Of a DNA stretch of 64,000 nucleotides, positions 25,021-34,800 are shown piece after piece. Source of the DNA: Streptomyces sp. ISL-1 (GTDB taxonomy: Bacteria > Actinomycetota > Actinomycetes > Streptomycetales > Streptomycetaceae). The stretch covers positions 1 through 64,000 of the forward strand of contig NZ_JAGGOI010000053.1 of the NCBI RefSeq assembly GCF_018614585.1. Direction: 5' to 3'. Made by a program: the position numbers and the translations under genes. The notes under the pieces are model-generated. The model did not search any database. It had not been told where the DNA came from and worked only from the letters and a program-made list of their open reading frames with translations. Each line of letters opens with the position of its first letter. The first letter of the stretch is position 1.

Positions 25021-26019
25021 ATGACCGTCGCCGTCGAGGGCGGAAGCCGAAAGACCCAGCGTGGCGATGGCCCGCGCCGCGGGCCGATGAGCCGTATCAG
25101 GCTGTCGTACAACCGGAATTGGTACGCCTGGGCGATGGTGGCCCCGGTGGTCGCGGTCATCGGCGTGCTGGTGCTCTATCCGCTGGGCCGCGGCATCTAT
25201 CTGTCGCTGACCGATGCAGACAGCTCCAACGTCGGACGAAAGATCGGCGTCAACGAGATCCCCGACAGCTTCTCGTGGGTGGGTTTCGACAACTACACGG
25301 AGATCCTCTCCGGGGGCGACCACCAGTTCTGGCCCCACTTCGTCTGGACCATCGTCTGGACCGTCGTCTGTGTGGCCTTGCACTACAGCATCGGCATGAG
25401 TCTCGCCCTGCTGCTCAACCGCAAGATGCGCGGCCGCACCTTCTACCGGATGGTCCTGATCCTGCCGTGGGCGGTGCCGACGTTCGTCACCGTCTTCGCC
25501 TGGCGGCTGATCCTCGCCGACGACGGCGGCATCCTCAACATGGCGCTGGAATGGGCCCACTTGCCCACCCCGGCCTGGCTCAGTGACCCCTTCTGGCAGA
25601 AGACCGCAGCCATCATGGTCAACACCTGGGTCGGTGTCCCCTTCATGATGGTCTCGCTGCTCGGCGGTCTGCAGTCGATCCCGGCAGAGCTGTACGAGGC
25701 CGCCGAAGTGGACGGTGCCACCCCCTGGCAGCGCTTCCGGTACGTGACACTTGCCGGCCTGCGCTCGGTGAGCAGCACGGTCGTTCTGCTCGGCGTCATC
25801 TGGACGTTCAACCAGTTCGTGGTCATCTTCCTGCTGTTCGGCAACACCTCGGGCACGGAGGCCCAGATCCTCGTCACCTGGGCGTACCGCCTCGGCTTCG
25901 GGCAGGACCCGCGCGACTACGCCGGCTCCGCCGCGTACGGCGTCATCATCCTGTCGATGCTCATCGTCTTCGCCTCCTTCTACCGCCGCTGGCTGGCCCG
26001 CAACGAGAAGGCCGTCTGA
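25021..26019 (+). CDS. malF: Maltodextrin ABC transporter permease MalF
   Basis: 332-residue inner-membrane permease with six to seven helices, starting at NWYAWAMVAPVVAVIGVLVLYPL. The EAA loop that contacts the ATPase is EAAEVDGATPWQRFRYVTLAGL in the second half. ATG 25021 has AAAGGTG 8 bp upstream; the GTG at 25012 is part of that site. Pairs with MalG 35 bp downstream. No ATPase gene is present; in Streptomyces the general sugar ATPase MsiK serves such systems and is encoded elsewhere. Confidence 0.95.
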   Translation: MTVAVEGGSRKTQRGDGPRRGPMSRIRLSYNRNWYAWAMVAPVVAVIGVLVLYPLGRGIYLSLTDADSSNVGRKIGVNEIPDSFSWVGFDNYTEILSGGDHQFWPHFVWTIVWTVVCVALHYSIGMSLALLLNRKMRGRTFYRMVLILPWAVPTFVTVFAWRLILADDGGILNMALEWAHLPTPAWLSDPFWQKTAAIMVNTWVGVPFMMVSLLGGLQSIPAELYEAAEVDGATPWQRFRYVTLAGLRSVSSTVVLLGVIWTFNQFVVIFLLFGNTSGTEAQILVTWAYRLGFGQDPRDYAGSAAYGVIILSMLIVFASFYRRWLARNEKAV

Positions 26020-26054
26020 CCGCCCGCCCGGGCCGTCGAGCAACAGCACCCGCC

Positions 26055-27008
26055 ATGACCACAGAGAGGGCAGCGACCCCCATGAGCACCACAGCAGATC
26101 GCCCGGTCGCGGGCGCGGCCGGTACGGCCGGGGCCGTACCGCCCCGCACGCGTCCCCCGGGCAAGCGGCAGTTGAAGCGCGGAGAGCGTTCCCGTTCCGC
26201 ATCCCTGCTGGTCCACGGCGTGCTGATCGTCGCGAGCTTCATCGCGGCGTTCCCGATCGGCTGGATCGCCTGGATCTCGCTCGGCCCGGACAAGACCGAC
26301 TTCCTCCACCCCGGCCAGATCGCCGACAAGATCAGCTTCGAGAACTACACAACCGTCCTGAACGACACGTCGTTCCTCCAGTGGTTCGTCAACTCGCTGA
26401 TCGTCGCGCTCGGTACCTGCCTGCTCGGCGTCTTCATCGCCGCCAGCTCCGGCTATGCGGTCTCCCGGATGCGCTTCCCCGGCCACCGCCAGCTGATGTG
26501 GACTTTCCTGGTCACCCAGATGTTCCCGGTCGCCATCCTCATGGTGCCGCTCTACAACATCCTGGCCAACCTGGGTCTGCTGGACACCTACTGGGCCCTG
26601 ATCCTGGTCTACTGCACCACGGCGATCCCGTACTGCGCCTGGCTGCTCAAGGGGTACTTCGACACGATCCCCGCGGAGATCGACGAAGCCGGCCGGATCG
26701 ACGGGCTCTCCCCGTTCGGCACCTTCTACCGGCTGATCCTGCCGCTCGCCCGGCCGGGCCTGGCGGTGGCCGCGTTCTACACCTTCCTCACCGCCTGGGC
26801 CGAGGTCGCCTATGCGTCGGTGTTCATGCTCAGTGACGACAAGTACACCCTCGCCATCGGCCTGACCACCTTCATCAGCGAGCACGACACCCAGTGGGAC
26901 CTGATGGCCGCGACCTCCGTGCTCATCGCCATCCCCGCGTCGCTGTTCTTCTATCTGGTCCAGCGCCACCTGGTCACCGGCCTCACCGCCGGCGCCGCCA
27001 AGTCCTGA
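26055..27008 (+). CDS. malG: Maltodextrin ABC transporter permease MalG
   Basis: 317-residue permease, six helices, with EAA loop EIDEAGRIDGLSPFGTFYRLILPLARPG. The N-terminus is a 45-residue polar, Ala/Pro/Arg-rich cytoplasmic tail. ATG 26055 has no clear ribosome site; ATG 26082, nine codons in, has AGAGAGGG about 11 bp upstream and may be the true start. Forms the membrane channel with MalF. Followed after 100 bp by the second alpha-glucosidase gene. Confidence 0.95.
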   Translation: MTTERAATPMSTTADRPVAGAAGTAGAVPPRTRPPGKRQLKRGERSRSASLLVHGVLIVASFIAAFPIGWIAWISLGPDKTDFLHPGQIADKISFENYTTVLNDTSFLQWFVNSLIVALGTCLLGVFIAASSGYAVSRMRFPGHRQLMWTFLVTQMFPVAILMVPLYNILANLGLLDTYWALILVYCTTAIPYCAWLLKGYFDTIPAEIDEAGRIDGLSPFGTFYRLILPLARPGLAVAAFYTFLTAWAEVAYASVFMLSDDKYTLAIGLTTFISEHDTQWDLMAATSVLIAIPASLFFYLVQRHLVTGLTAGAAKS

Positions 27009-27108
27009 CCCCCACGAACCGGGGCACCCGGCTGCCTGACCGGCCGGGTGCGCCCTGCTGCCTGATGTTTCGCCCGAATCGCTGCACCGAGCCTCAGAGG
27101 GATCGAGA

Positions 27109-28782
27109 ATGACCCAGTACCTGGCTGACGTCCATCACACCGACCTGCCCGCGGATTGCGCGGACTGGTGGAGAGACGCCGTCATCTACCAGGTGTACCC
27201 CCGCAGCTTCGCCGACGGGAACGGCGACGGCATGGGGGACCTTCCGGGCATCCGCAGCCGACTGCCGTACCTCAAGGAACTCGGCGTCGACGCCGTGTGG
27301 CTGAGCCCCTTCTACGCATCGCCGCAGGCCGACGCCGGTTACGACGTCGCCGACTACCGGGCCATCGACCCGATGTTCGGCACGCTCCTCGACGCCGACG
27401 CGCTGATCCGGGACGCGCACGACCTCGGGCTGCGCATCATCGTCGACCTGGTGCCCAACCACTCCTCCGACGCCCACGAATGGTTCAAGCGCGCGCTGAA
27501 GGAGGGCCCGGGATCCCCGCTGCGCGACCGCTACCACTTCCGTCCCGGCAAAGGCGCCGACGGCGAACTGCCGCCCAACGACTGGGAGTCCATCTTCGGC
27601 GGCCCCGCCTGGACCCGTACGCGGAACCCGGACGGCACACCGGGCGACTGGTACCTGCATCTCTTCGCCCCCGAGCAGCCCGACTTCAACTGGGAACACC
27701 CGGCCGTCGCCGACGAGTTCCGCTCGATCCTGCGCTTCTGGCTCGACATGGGCGTCGACGGCTTCCGGATCGATGTCGCCCACGGCCTGGTCAAGGCGGC
27801 GGGGCTGCCCGACCTGGGCTCCGGCGACCAGCTCAAACTGCTGGGCAGCGGTGACGATGGCACGCCGTTCTTCGACCAGGACGGTGTCCACGAGATCTAC
27901 CGCGCCTGGCGCACGATCCTCGACGAGTACCCGGGCGACCGCATCGCGGTGGCCGAAGCATGGACCCCCACCGTCGAGCGCACCGCCAACTACGTGCGCC
28001 CCGACGAGCTGCACCAGGCCTTCAACTTCCAGTACCTGGGCACCCACTGGGACGCGGCCGAGCTGCGCCGGGCCATCGATGCGTCGCTGGACGCCATGCG
28101 GCCCGTCGGCGCCCCGGCCACCTGGGTGCTCTCCAACCACGATGTGACCCGGCACGCCACCCGCTTCGCGGGCCCGGCGGCCGGCACCCAGATCCGCGAG
28201 GCCGGCGACCGTGAACTGGGTCTGCGACGGGCTCGCGCCGCCACCCTGCTCATGCTGGCGCTGCCCGGCTCCGCCTATCTCTACCAGGGCGAGGAGCTCG
28301 GGCTTCCCGACGTCACCGACCTGCCCGACGAGGTACGCCAGGACCCGGCGTTCGGCCGCACCGAGGGCCAGGACGGCTTCCGCGACGGCTGCCGGGTGCC
28401 GATCCCGTGGACCGCGGAGGGCCCTTCGTACGGCTTCGGCGCGGGCGGCAGCTGGCTGCCCCAGCCGGACAGCTGGGCCGGGCTCAGCGTCGAGGCCCAG
28501 ACCGGCGACCCGGACTCGACCCTGGAGCTGTACCGCAGCGCCCTCGCGGCACGCCGTGAGCACCCCGCGCTGGGCGCGGGCGACGCGGTCGAGTGGCTGG
28601 ACGCCCCCGAGGGAGTGCTCGCGCTGCGGCGCCCGGGCGGCTTCGTCTGCACCGTCAACACGACGGGCGCGGCCGTACGGATACCGGCCCCCGGCCGAGT
28701 CCTGCTGGCCGGCAGCGCCGTGGAGCCGGCCGACGGCGAGGTCGAACTGCCCGCGGACAGCGCCGTGTGGTGGACGGTGTGA
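27109..28782 (+). CDS. aglA: GH13 alpha-glucosidase, malG-proximal copy
   Basis: 557-residue cytoplasmic GH13 enzyme hydrolysing imported maltodextrins. Regions I-IV: DLVPNHSS, GFRIDVAHG (nucleophile Asp), VAEAWTP (acid/base Glu) and SNHDVTRH (Asp). The order malEFG-aglA is conserved in Streptomyces, hence the symbol. It is a paralogue of the leftward gene at 21605-23242. The stop codon TGA overlaps the GTG start of the next regulator gene (GTGA), indicating translational coupling. Confidence 0.94.
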   Translation: MTQYLADVHHTDLPADCADWWRDAVIYQVYPRSFADGNGDGMGDLPGIRSRLPYLKELGVDAVWLSPFYASPQADAGYDVADYRAIDPMFGTLLDADALIRDAHDLGLRIIVDLVPNHSSDAHEWFKRALKEGPGSPLRDRYHFRPGKGADGELPPNDWESIFGGPAWTRTRNPDGTPGDWYLHLFAPEQPDFNWEHPAVADEFRSILRFWLDMGVDGFRIDVAHGLVKAAGLPDLGSGDQLKLLGSGDDGTPFFDQDGVHEIYRAWRTILDEYPGDRIAVAEAWTPTVERTANYVRPDELHQAFNFQYLGTHWDAAELRRAIDASLDAMRPVGAPATWVLSNHDVTRHATRFAGPAAGTQIREAGDRELGLRRARAATLLMLALPGSAYLYQGEELGLPDVTDLPDEVRQDPAFGRTEGQDGFRDGCRVPIPWTAEGPSYGFGAGGSWLPQPDSWAGLSVEAQTGDPDSTLELYRSALAARREHPALGAGDAVEWLDAPEGVLALRRPGGFVCTVNTTGAAVRIPAPGRVLLAGSAVEPADGEVELPADSAVWWTV

Positions 28783-29837
28783 CGATTCCTCCGTCGCGGG
28801 TGGGCGCCCTTCAGTCCGGCGCCGCCCCGCGGCTCGCGGACATCGCGGCCCAGGCGTCGGTCAGCGAGGCGACCGCCAGCCGGGTCATGAACGGCAAGCC
28901 GGGGGTGGCGAGCGGCACCCGTCAGCGGGTGCTCGCGGCGCTCGACGTGCTCGGATACGAGAGGCCCGTACGGCTGCGCCAGCGCAGCGCGGGTCTCATC
29001 GGCCTGCTGACCCCCGAGCTCACCAACCCGATCTTCCCCGCCTTCGCCCAGGCCGTCGAGCAGGTCCTGGCCGGGCACGGCTACACCCCGGTGCTCTGCA
29101 CCCAACTGCCGGGCGGCGCGACCGAGGACGAGCTGGTCGAACAGCTCCAGGAGAGCGGTGTCAACGGCATCGTGTTCCTGTCCGGGCAGCACTCCGACAC
29201 CTCGGCCGATCACATCCGGTATGCCGAACTCGTAAACCGGGGAGTTCCGTTCGTCCTCATCAACGGCTACAGCGAGCACATCAGCGCGCCGTGCGTCTCC
29301 TGCGACGACCGCGCGGCGATGCGGACGGCCGTGCACCATCTGGCCGAGCTGGGGCACGAGCGGATCGGCCTCGCGATCGGCCCCCTCCGCTATGTGCCGG
29401 CCCTCCGCAAGGCCGAGGGCTTCACCAACGGTCTCCGCTCCATCCTGGGCTACACCGCCGCGGCGGCCGAACAGCTCGTCCAGCGCTCGCTGTTCAGCGT
29501 CGAGGGTGGCCATGCGGCAGCCGGTGCGCTGTTGGACAAGGGGTGCACCGCCATCGTCTGCGGCAGCGACATGATGGCTCTCGGCGCCATCCGGGCGGCC
29601 CGGGAGCGGGGCCTGGATGTGCCGTACGACCTCTCGGTGGTCGGGTTCGACGACTCGCAGCTGGTGGCGTTCACGGATCCGCCGCTGACCACGCTCCGTC
29701 AGCCGGTGAAGGCGATGGCGGCGGCCGCGGTCGGCGCGCTGCTGGAGGAGCTGCAGGGAAGTCCCGTACAGAGCACGGAATATGTGTTCCAGCCCGAACT
29801 CGTGGTCCGGGGCACCACCGCGCAGGCACGCCGGTAA
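28779..29837 (+). CDS. Second MalR-like LacI family repressor
   Basis: 352-residue LacI/GalR regulator closely related to MalR at 20524-21579: the HTH reads RLADIAAQASVSEATASRVMNG and the hinge RPVRLRQRSAGLIGLLTPEL. The residues that begin the recognition helix (SEAT) are identical to MalR, so similar operators are expected; effector-domain differences (for example LINGYSEHISAPCVSCDD against LLGGFSPKVKAPFVSPDD) suggest a different ligand or affinity. GTG 28779 overlaps the aglA stop by one GTGA; GTG 28800 is an alternative. Last gene of the malE operon, followed by a strong stem-loop. Confidence 0.9.
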   Translation: MTIPPSRVGALQSGAAPRLADIAAQASVSEATASRVMNGKPGVASGTRQRVLAALDVLGYERPVRLRQRSAGLIGLLTPELTNPIFPAFAQAVEQVLAGHGYTPVLCTQLPGGATEDELVEQLQESGVNGIVFLSGQHSDTSADHIRYAELVNRGVPFVLINGYSEHISAPCVSCDDRAAMRTAVHHLAELGHERIGLAIGPLRYVPALRKAEGFTNGLRSILGYTAAAAEQLVQRSLFSVEGGHAAAGALLDKGCTAIVCGSDMMALGAIRAARERGLDVPYDLSVVGFDDSQLVAFTDPPLTTLRQPVKAMAAAAVGALLEELQGSPVQSTEYVFQPELVVRGTTAQARR

Positions 29838-30187
29838 GTGACCGGACCGGCCGGCCGGGCGCGTGGGGCCCGGACCTGCCGGGCCCCCGGCCGACCGGCC
29901 CGGAGTCATGGTTGAACGTAACACCACTGCAAAACTTGCGAAAGGTCTTGCAGTTGGGAAACCCCAAGATTTCTGCGGCGCGACGAGAGTGTGTCCAAAG
30001 GGTTGACCCTGGGCCGAGCAGGCTCGTACGGTCGCGATCGCAATAACTTTCTGCGTTCTTGCAGCAAGAACTGTCAGAGACGACATCAGAACCATCAAAG
30101 GCCTTACGGGCACGGCGCGTTGCCGGACAAGGCTGCACCGTCACCCGCACTTCCCCCACGCATGCACAGCGTTGTGCAGGAGGAGAT
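29838..30187 (+). promoter_or_regulatory. Amylase promoter region with MalR-type heptamers (350 bp, no gene)
   Basis: After the terminator above comes a run of MalR-type words: CTGCAAA (29927), CTTGCGA (29935-29941) and CTTGCAG (29947-29953), the last two directly repeated with 12-bp spacing. A further near-palindrome TTCTTGCAGCAAGAA is at 30057-30071. AGGAGAT precedes the amylase ATG. The arrangement matches glucose- and MalR-repressed amylase promoters of Streptomyces. Confidence 0.65.
29847..29898 (+). terminator. Terminator-like double dyad after the malEFG-agl-lacI operon
   Basis: An inner perfect 8-bp stem (GGGCCCGG 29866-29873 with CCGGGCCC 29879-29886, 5-nt loop) nested in an outer 13-bp arm (29847-29859 with 29886-29898, one mismatch). 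Ten bp after the lacI stop. Confidence 0.7.
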
Positions 30188-31582
30188 ATGGCCAGCAGAC
30201 CTCTGGCTGCCGCGCTCGCCCTGGTGGCGGGCGCGGCAGTCCTCGTGACCGGGCCGCCGGAAGCCGCCGACGCGGCGCCGCCGGGCGGCAAGGACGTGAC
30301 CGCCGTCCTGTTCGAATGGCGCTTCGCCTCGGTCGCCAAGGCGTGCACCGAACAACTCGGCCCCGCGGGCTATGGATTCGTCCAGGTCTCACCGCCGCAG
30401 GAGCACGTCCAGGGCGGGCAGTGGTGGACCTCGTACCAGCCCGTCAGCTACAAGATCGCCGGCCGTCTCGGCGACCGCGCGGCGTTCAGCGCCATGGTGA
30501 ACACCTGCCATGCGGCGGGCGTCAAGGTCGTGGCCGACAGCGTCATCAACCACATGGCGTCCGCCGCCGGCACCGGCACCGGCGGCTCGTCGTACGAGAA
30601 GTACAACTACCCCGGCACCTACTCGGGTGCCGACATGGACGACTGCCGCTCACAGATCGGCTCCAACTACGGCGACCGGGCCAACGTCCAGAACTGCGAG
30701 CTGGTCGGGCTCGCCGACCTGGACACCGGCGAGGAGTACGTACGCGGACGGATAGCCGCATACCTGAATGATCTGCTCTCGCTCGGTGTCGACGGCCTCC
30801 GCATCGACGCCGCCAAGCACATGCCGGCGGCTGATCTCGCGAACATCAAGTCCAGACTCAGCGACCCCGGCGTGTACTGGAAGCAGGAGGCGATCCACGG
30901 CGCCGGCGAGGCGGTCTCGCCCAGTGAGTACCTGGGGACCGGGGACGTCCAGGAGTTCCGGTACGCCCGCGACCTCAAGCGGGTCTTCAACAACGAGAAC
31001 CTCGCGTACCTGAAGAACTACGGCGAGGGGTGGGGGTACATGCAGTCCGCCAAGTCCGCGGTCTTCGTGGACAACCACGACACCGAGCGCGGCGGCGACA
31101 CCCTCAGCTACAAGGACGGCGCGAACTACACGCTGGCGAATGTCTTCATGCTGGCGTGGCCGTACGGGGCGCCCGACATCCACTCCGGGTACGAGTGGTC
31201 GGACAAGGACGCAGGGCCGCCCAACGGGGGCACGGTGAACGCATGTTGGCAGGACGGCTGGAAGTGCCAGCACGCCTGGCGCGAGATCGCCTCGATGGTG
31301 GCCTTCCGGAACGTGGCGCGTGGTCAGGGCGTCACGGACTGGTGGGACAACGGCGGGGATCAGATCGCGTTCGGGCGGGGTGCGAAGGCGTACGTGGCCA
31401 TCAACCACGAGAGCTGGGCGCTGACACGTACCTTCCAGACGTCGCTGCCGGCCGGTGACTACTGCGATGTGCAGAACGGCAGGGGTGTGACGGTGAACGG
31501 CTCCGGCCAGTTCACGGCGACGCTCGGCCCGAACACGGCGGTGGCGCTGCATGTGAACGCCCGCGGCTGCGGGTCGAGTTAG
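30188..31582 (+). CDS. Secreted alpha-amylase
   Basis: 464-residue GH13 alpha-amylase of the actinobacterial/animal-like type. Start ATG 30188 with AGGAGAT; signal peptide of about 28 residues ends at ADA-AP. Catalytic machinery: VVADSVINHM (region I), GLRIDAAKHM with nucleophile Asp, WKQEAIHG with the acid/base Glu, and FVDNHDTER with the third Asp. The protein stops after the C-terminal beta domain (ALHVNARGCGSS), lacking the C-terminal starch-binding CBM20 found in the longer (about 566-residue) Streptomyces amylases. Degrades starch outside the cell to feed MalEFG. Confidence 0.94.
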   Translation: MASRPLAAALALVAGAAVLVTGPPEAADAAPPGGKDVTAVLFEWRFASVAKACTEQLGPAGYGFVQVSPPQEHVQGGQWWTSYQPVSYKIAGRLGDRAAFSAMVNTCHAAGVKVVADSVINHMASAAGTGTGGSSYEKYNYPGTYSGADMDDCRSQIGSNYGDRANVQNCELVGLADLDTGEEYVRGRIAAYLNDLLSLGVDGLRIDAAKHMPAADLANIKSRLSDPGVYWKQEAIHGAGEAVSPSEYLGTGDVQEFRYARDLKRVFNNENLAYLKNYGEGWGYMQSAKSAVFVDNHDTERGGDTLSYKDGANYTLANVFMLAWPYGAPDIHSGYEWSDKDAGPPNGGTVNACWQDGWKCQHAWREIASMVAFRNVARGQGVTDWWDNGGDQIAFGRGAKAYVAINHESWALTRTFQTSLPAGDYCDVQNGRGVTVNGSGQFTATLGPNTAVALHVNARGCGSS

Positions 31583-31630
31583 GCACCGTGCTTCCCTCAA
31601 CCGGGGCTCCGCCAGCCCGAGCCGTTGTCG

Positions 31631-31680
31631 GGGCTCCGCCCCGAACCCCGCGCCTCAATCTCCCCCAGACTTCGTCCGGG
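31631..31680 (+). repeat. Dispersed Streptomyces-type intergenic repeat, copy 1
   Basis: About 50 bp starting GGGCTCCGCCCCG and containing TCTCCCCCAGAC; four differences from the copy at 51857-51906. A Pro-rich C/G hairpin sequence of the type seen between many Streptomyces genes. Confidence 0.7.
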
Positions 31681-31756
31681 GGGGGGACCCCCACGGGGCT
31701 GAATTTTCAGCCCGTCCGGCGATTGAGGACATGCGGCCGAAGGTCGCATACGGGGT

Positions 31757-31811
31757 CTGGGGGCTTGCCCCCAGTTACGGGAAAGGGCGGGGTGGGGGAC
31801 AACACCCCGCC
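31757..31811. terminator. Two short stem-loops before the amylase-pullulanase gene
   Basis: CTGGGGGC/GCCCCCAG (31757-31774) and GGCGGGGT/ACCCCGCC (31786-31793 with 31804-31811). A similar GGGCGGG...AACAACCCCGCC element occurs at about 53695-53720. Likely terminates amylase transcripts, 175 bp after its stop. Confidence 0.5.
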
Positions 31812-31874
31812 ACCGGCACCACGTCCCTCGACAGCAATCCTCAGCCGTTCGTAACTCCGAAGGAGAACCAACCG

Positions 31875-34800
31875 GTGACCACCACCCCCCGCGGCGCGGC
31901 CATCGCCCTCGCGGTCGCGCTCTTCGCGGCGCTGATACCCGCCGGGTCGGCCGCCGGTGCGGCCAGACCCCCCGCGCCGCCCTCCGACAAGGCGCTCGCC
32001 GCCGAGCCCGCGCGGCACGATCTGACGCGGGAGCAGTTCTACTTCGTCCTGCCCGACCGGTTCGCAAACGGCGACACCTCCAACGACCGTGGCGGCCTTG
32101 CCGGTTCGCGGCTCGAAACCGGCTACGACCCCGCCGACAAGGGCTTCTACCAGGGCGGCGACCTCAAGGGCCTCACCCAGAAGCTGGACTACATCAAGGG
32201 CCTCGGCACCACCGCCATCTGGCTCGCCCCGATCTTCAAGAACCGGCCCGTGCAGGGCACGGGCAAGGACGTCTCAGCCGGCTACCACGGCTACTGGATC
32301 ACCGACTTCACCCAGGTCGACCCCCACTTCGGCACCAACGCCGACCTTACGAAGCTGATCGACAAGGCCCACGGCAAGGGCATGAAGGTCTTCTTCGACG
32401 TCATCACCAACCACACCGCCGACACGGTCGACTACGCCGAGAAGAAGTACGGCTACCGGCCCACCGGCGCCTACCCGTATCTGGACACCGAAGGCCGCCC
32501 CTTCGACGACCGCGAAGGGATCGGCACTGTCGACGCCGGTTCCTTCCCGTACACCCCGACCGCCGGCGGCAAGAAAGTCCCCGCCTGGCTCAACGACCCG
32601 ACGATGTACCACAACCGCGGCGACTCGACCTTCGCGGGCGAGAGCGCCGAATACGGCGACTTCTCCGGCCTCGACGATCTGTGGACCGAGCGTCCCGAGG
32701 TCGTGAAGGGCATGGAGAAGATCTACGAGAAGTGGGTCCGGGACTTCGACATCGACGGTTTCCGCATCGACACCGTCAAGCATGTCGACATGGACTTCTG
32801 GACCCAGTGGGCCACCGCGCTGGACAGATACGCGGCCGAGCGCGGCCGGGACGACTTCTTCATGTTCGGCGAGGTCTTCGCCGCGGACCCGGCGATCACC
32901 TCGCCGTATGTGACGCGCGGCCGGCTGGACGCCACGCTCGACTTCCCCTTCCAGGACGCCGCCCGCGCCTTCGCCTCGCAGGGTGCGCCCGCCGGCAAGC
33001 TCGCCGGTGTCTTCGGCAACGACTACCGCTACACCACCGACAAGGCCAACGCCTATGAGCAGGTGACCTTCCTCGGCAACCACGACATGGGCCGCATCGG
33101 CACCTTCCTCGAGCAGGACAACCCCAAGGCCGAAGACGCCGAACTGCTGGGCCGCGCACGGCTCGCCAACGAGCTGATGTTCCTGAGCCGCGGCAACCCG
33201 GTGATCTACTACGGCGACGAGCAGGGCTTCACCGGCGCCGGCGGCGACAAGGACGCCCGCCAGAGTCTCTTCGCTTCGAAGACCGCCGACTATCTGGACG
33301 ATGACCAGATCGGCACGGACCGCACCCACGCCGTCGACGCGTACGACCCGGCGCACCCGGTCTACCGGTCGATCGCCGCGCTGTCGAAGCTCACCAAGGA
33401 CCACCCGGCGCTGCGCAACGGCGTCCAGCAGGAGCGGTACGCCAAGGACTCGGTGTACGCCTTCTCCCGTACGGACGCCAAGACGCGCACTGGGCCCATC
33501 GAGTATCTCGTCGCCGCCAACAACGGGACCGCGCCCAAGACGGTGACCGTGCCGGTTGACGCCGTGGACTTCCGTGTCCTGTACGGCGGTTCGGGCACCG
33601 TCCACGCCACTGAGGGCAAGGTCACGCTCACCGTCCCCGCGCTGTCGTCGGTCGTGCTCCGGGCCGCGAAGCCCCTGGCCGAGCCCGCCGCCGGGCCGAC
33701 CGTGACCCTCAAGGCGCCGGCCGCGGGAGCCACCGGCACCGTCGAGATCACGGCGGACACCTCCGGCGGACAGCTGAACCGCGTGGTCTTCGCCGCCCAG
33801 AGCGGCAACGGCAAGTGGCACACCCTCGGCTCTGCCGACCACGCCCCGTACAAGGTCACCCAGTACATCGACCGGAAGGTGAAGGCCACAACGCCCCTGC
33901 GTTACAAGGCCGTTGTGGTGGACAGCGCGGGCCGCACCGCGAGCGCCCTCGCCTCGAGCACCGCCGGCCAGGCCCCGCCGCCCGAGAAGCCGGTGGCCGT
34001 CGAGCGCGACCACGCCGTCGTCCACTACAAGCGGACCGACGGCGACTACGACGGCTGGCAGCTGAAGTCCGGTGACACCACGGCCCCCTTCACCGGGCGG
34101 GACGCCTACGGCGCCTTCGCCTGGGTCAAGCTCCCCGACGGCGCCGCGACCCTCCCGTACACCGTCGAGAAGAACGGCACGGCGGACGGCCCGCGGCGCA
34201 CCGTCGACCTCGCCCGCACCGGCGAGGTGTGGATCGAGCAGGGCAAGGACGGCCAGGCCGACCGCGCACCTGACGGCGCCTACCCGCCGCAGGACAAGAC
34301 CAAGGCCGTCCTCCACTACCACCGACCCGACGGCGACTACGACAGCTGGGGCCTGCACACCTGGACCGGCGCCGCATCGCCCACCGACTGGTCCAAGCCG
34401 CTCCAGCCGGTGCGGAAGGACGCGTACGGAGTGACCTTCGAGGTGCCGCTGGCCGCCGGCGCGACCTCGCTCAGCTACATCCTCCACAAGGGCGACCAGA
34501 AGGACCTGCCGACCGACCAGTCCCTGGACCTCGCGACATACGGACACGAGGTCCGGCTGCTGGCCGGGCAGCCGAAGTATCTGCTGCCGCAGACCGGTGG
34601 CGCGCCCTCCCTCGACCTGGCCAAGGCGGAGGCCCAGTGGATCGGGCGGGACACCGTCGTCTGGAAGGTGAAGGCCACCGACGCCACCAGCCAGCAGCTG
34701 GTCTACGCGAAGGACGGCGGCATCTCCGTCGTCGACGGGGCGCTGTCGGACGAGGGCCGCTGGCTTCGGCTCACACCGTCCGCGCTCAGTGACGCGCAGA

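Noticed and set aside
31731..31874. N-terminal extension of the amylase-pullulanase frame to 31731
   Set aside because: It would place 48 residues, encoded by intergenic hairpins, before a good signal peptide; GTG 31875 has the ribosome site.
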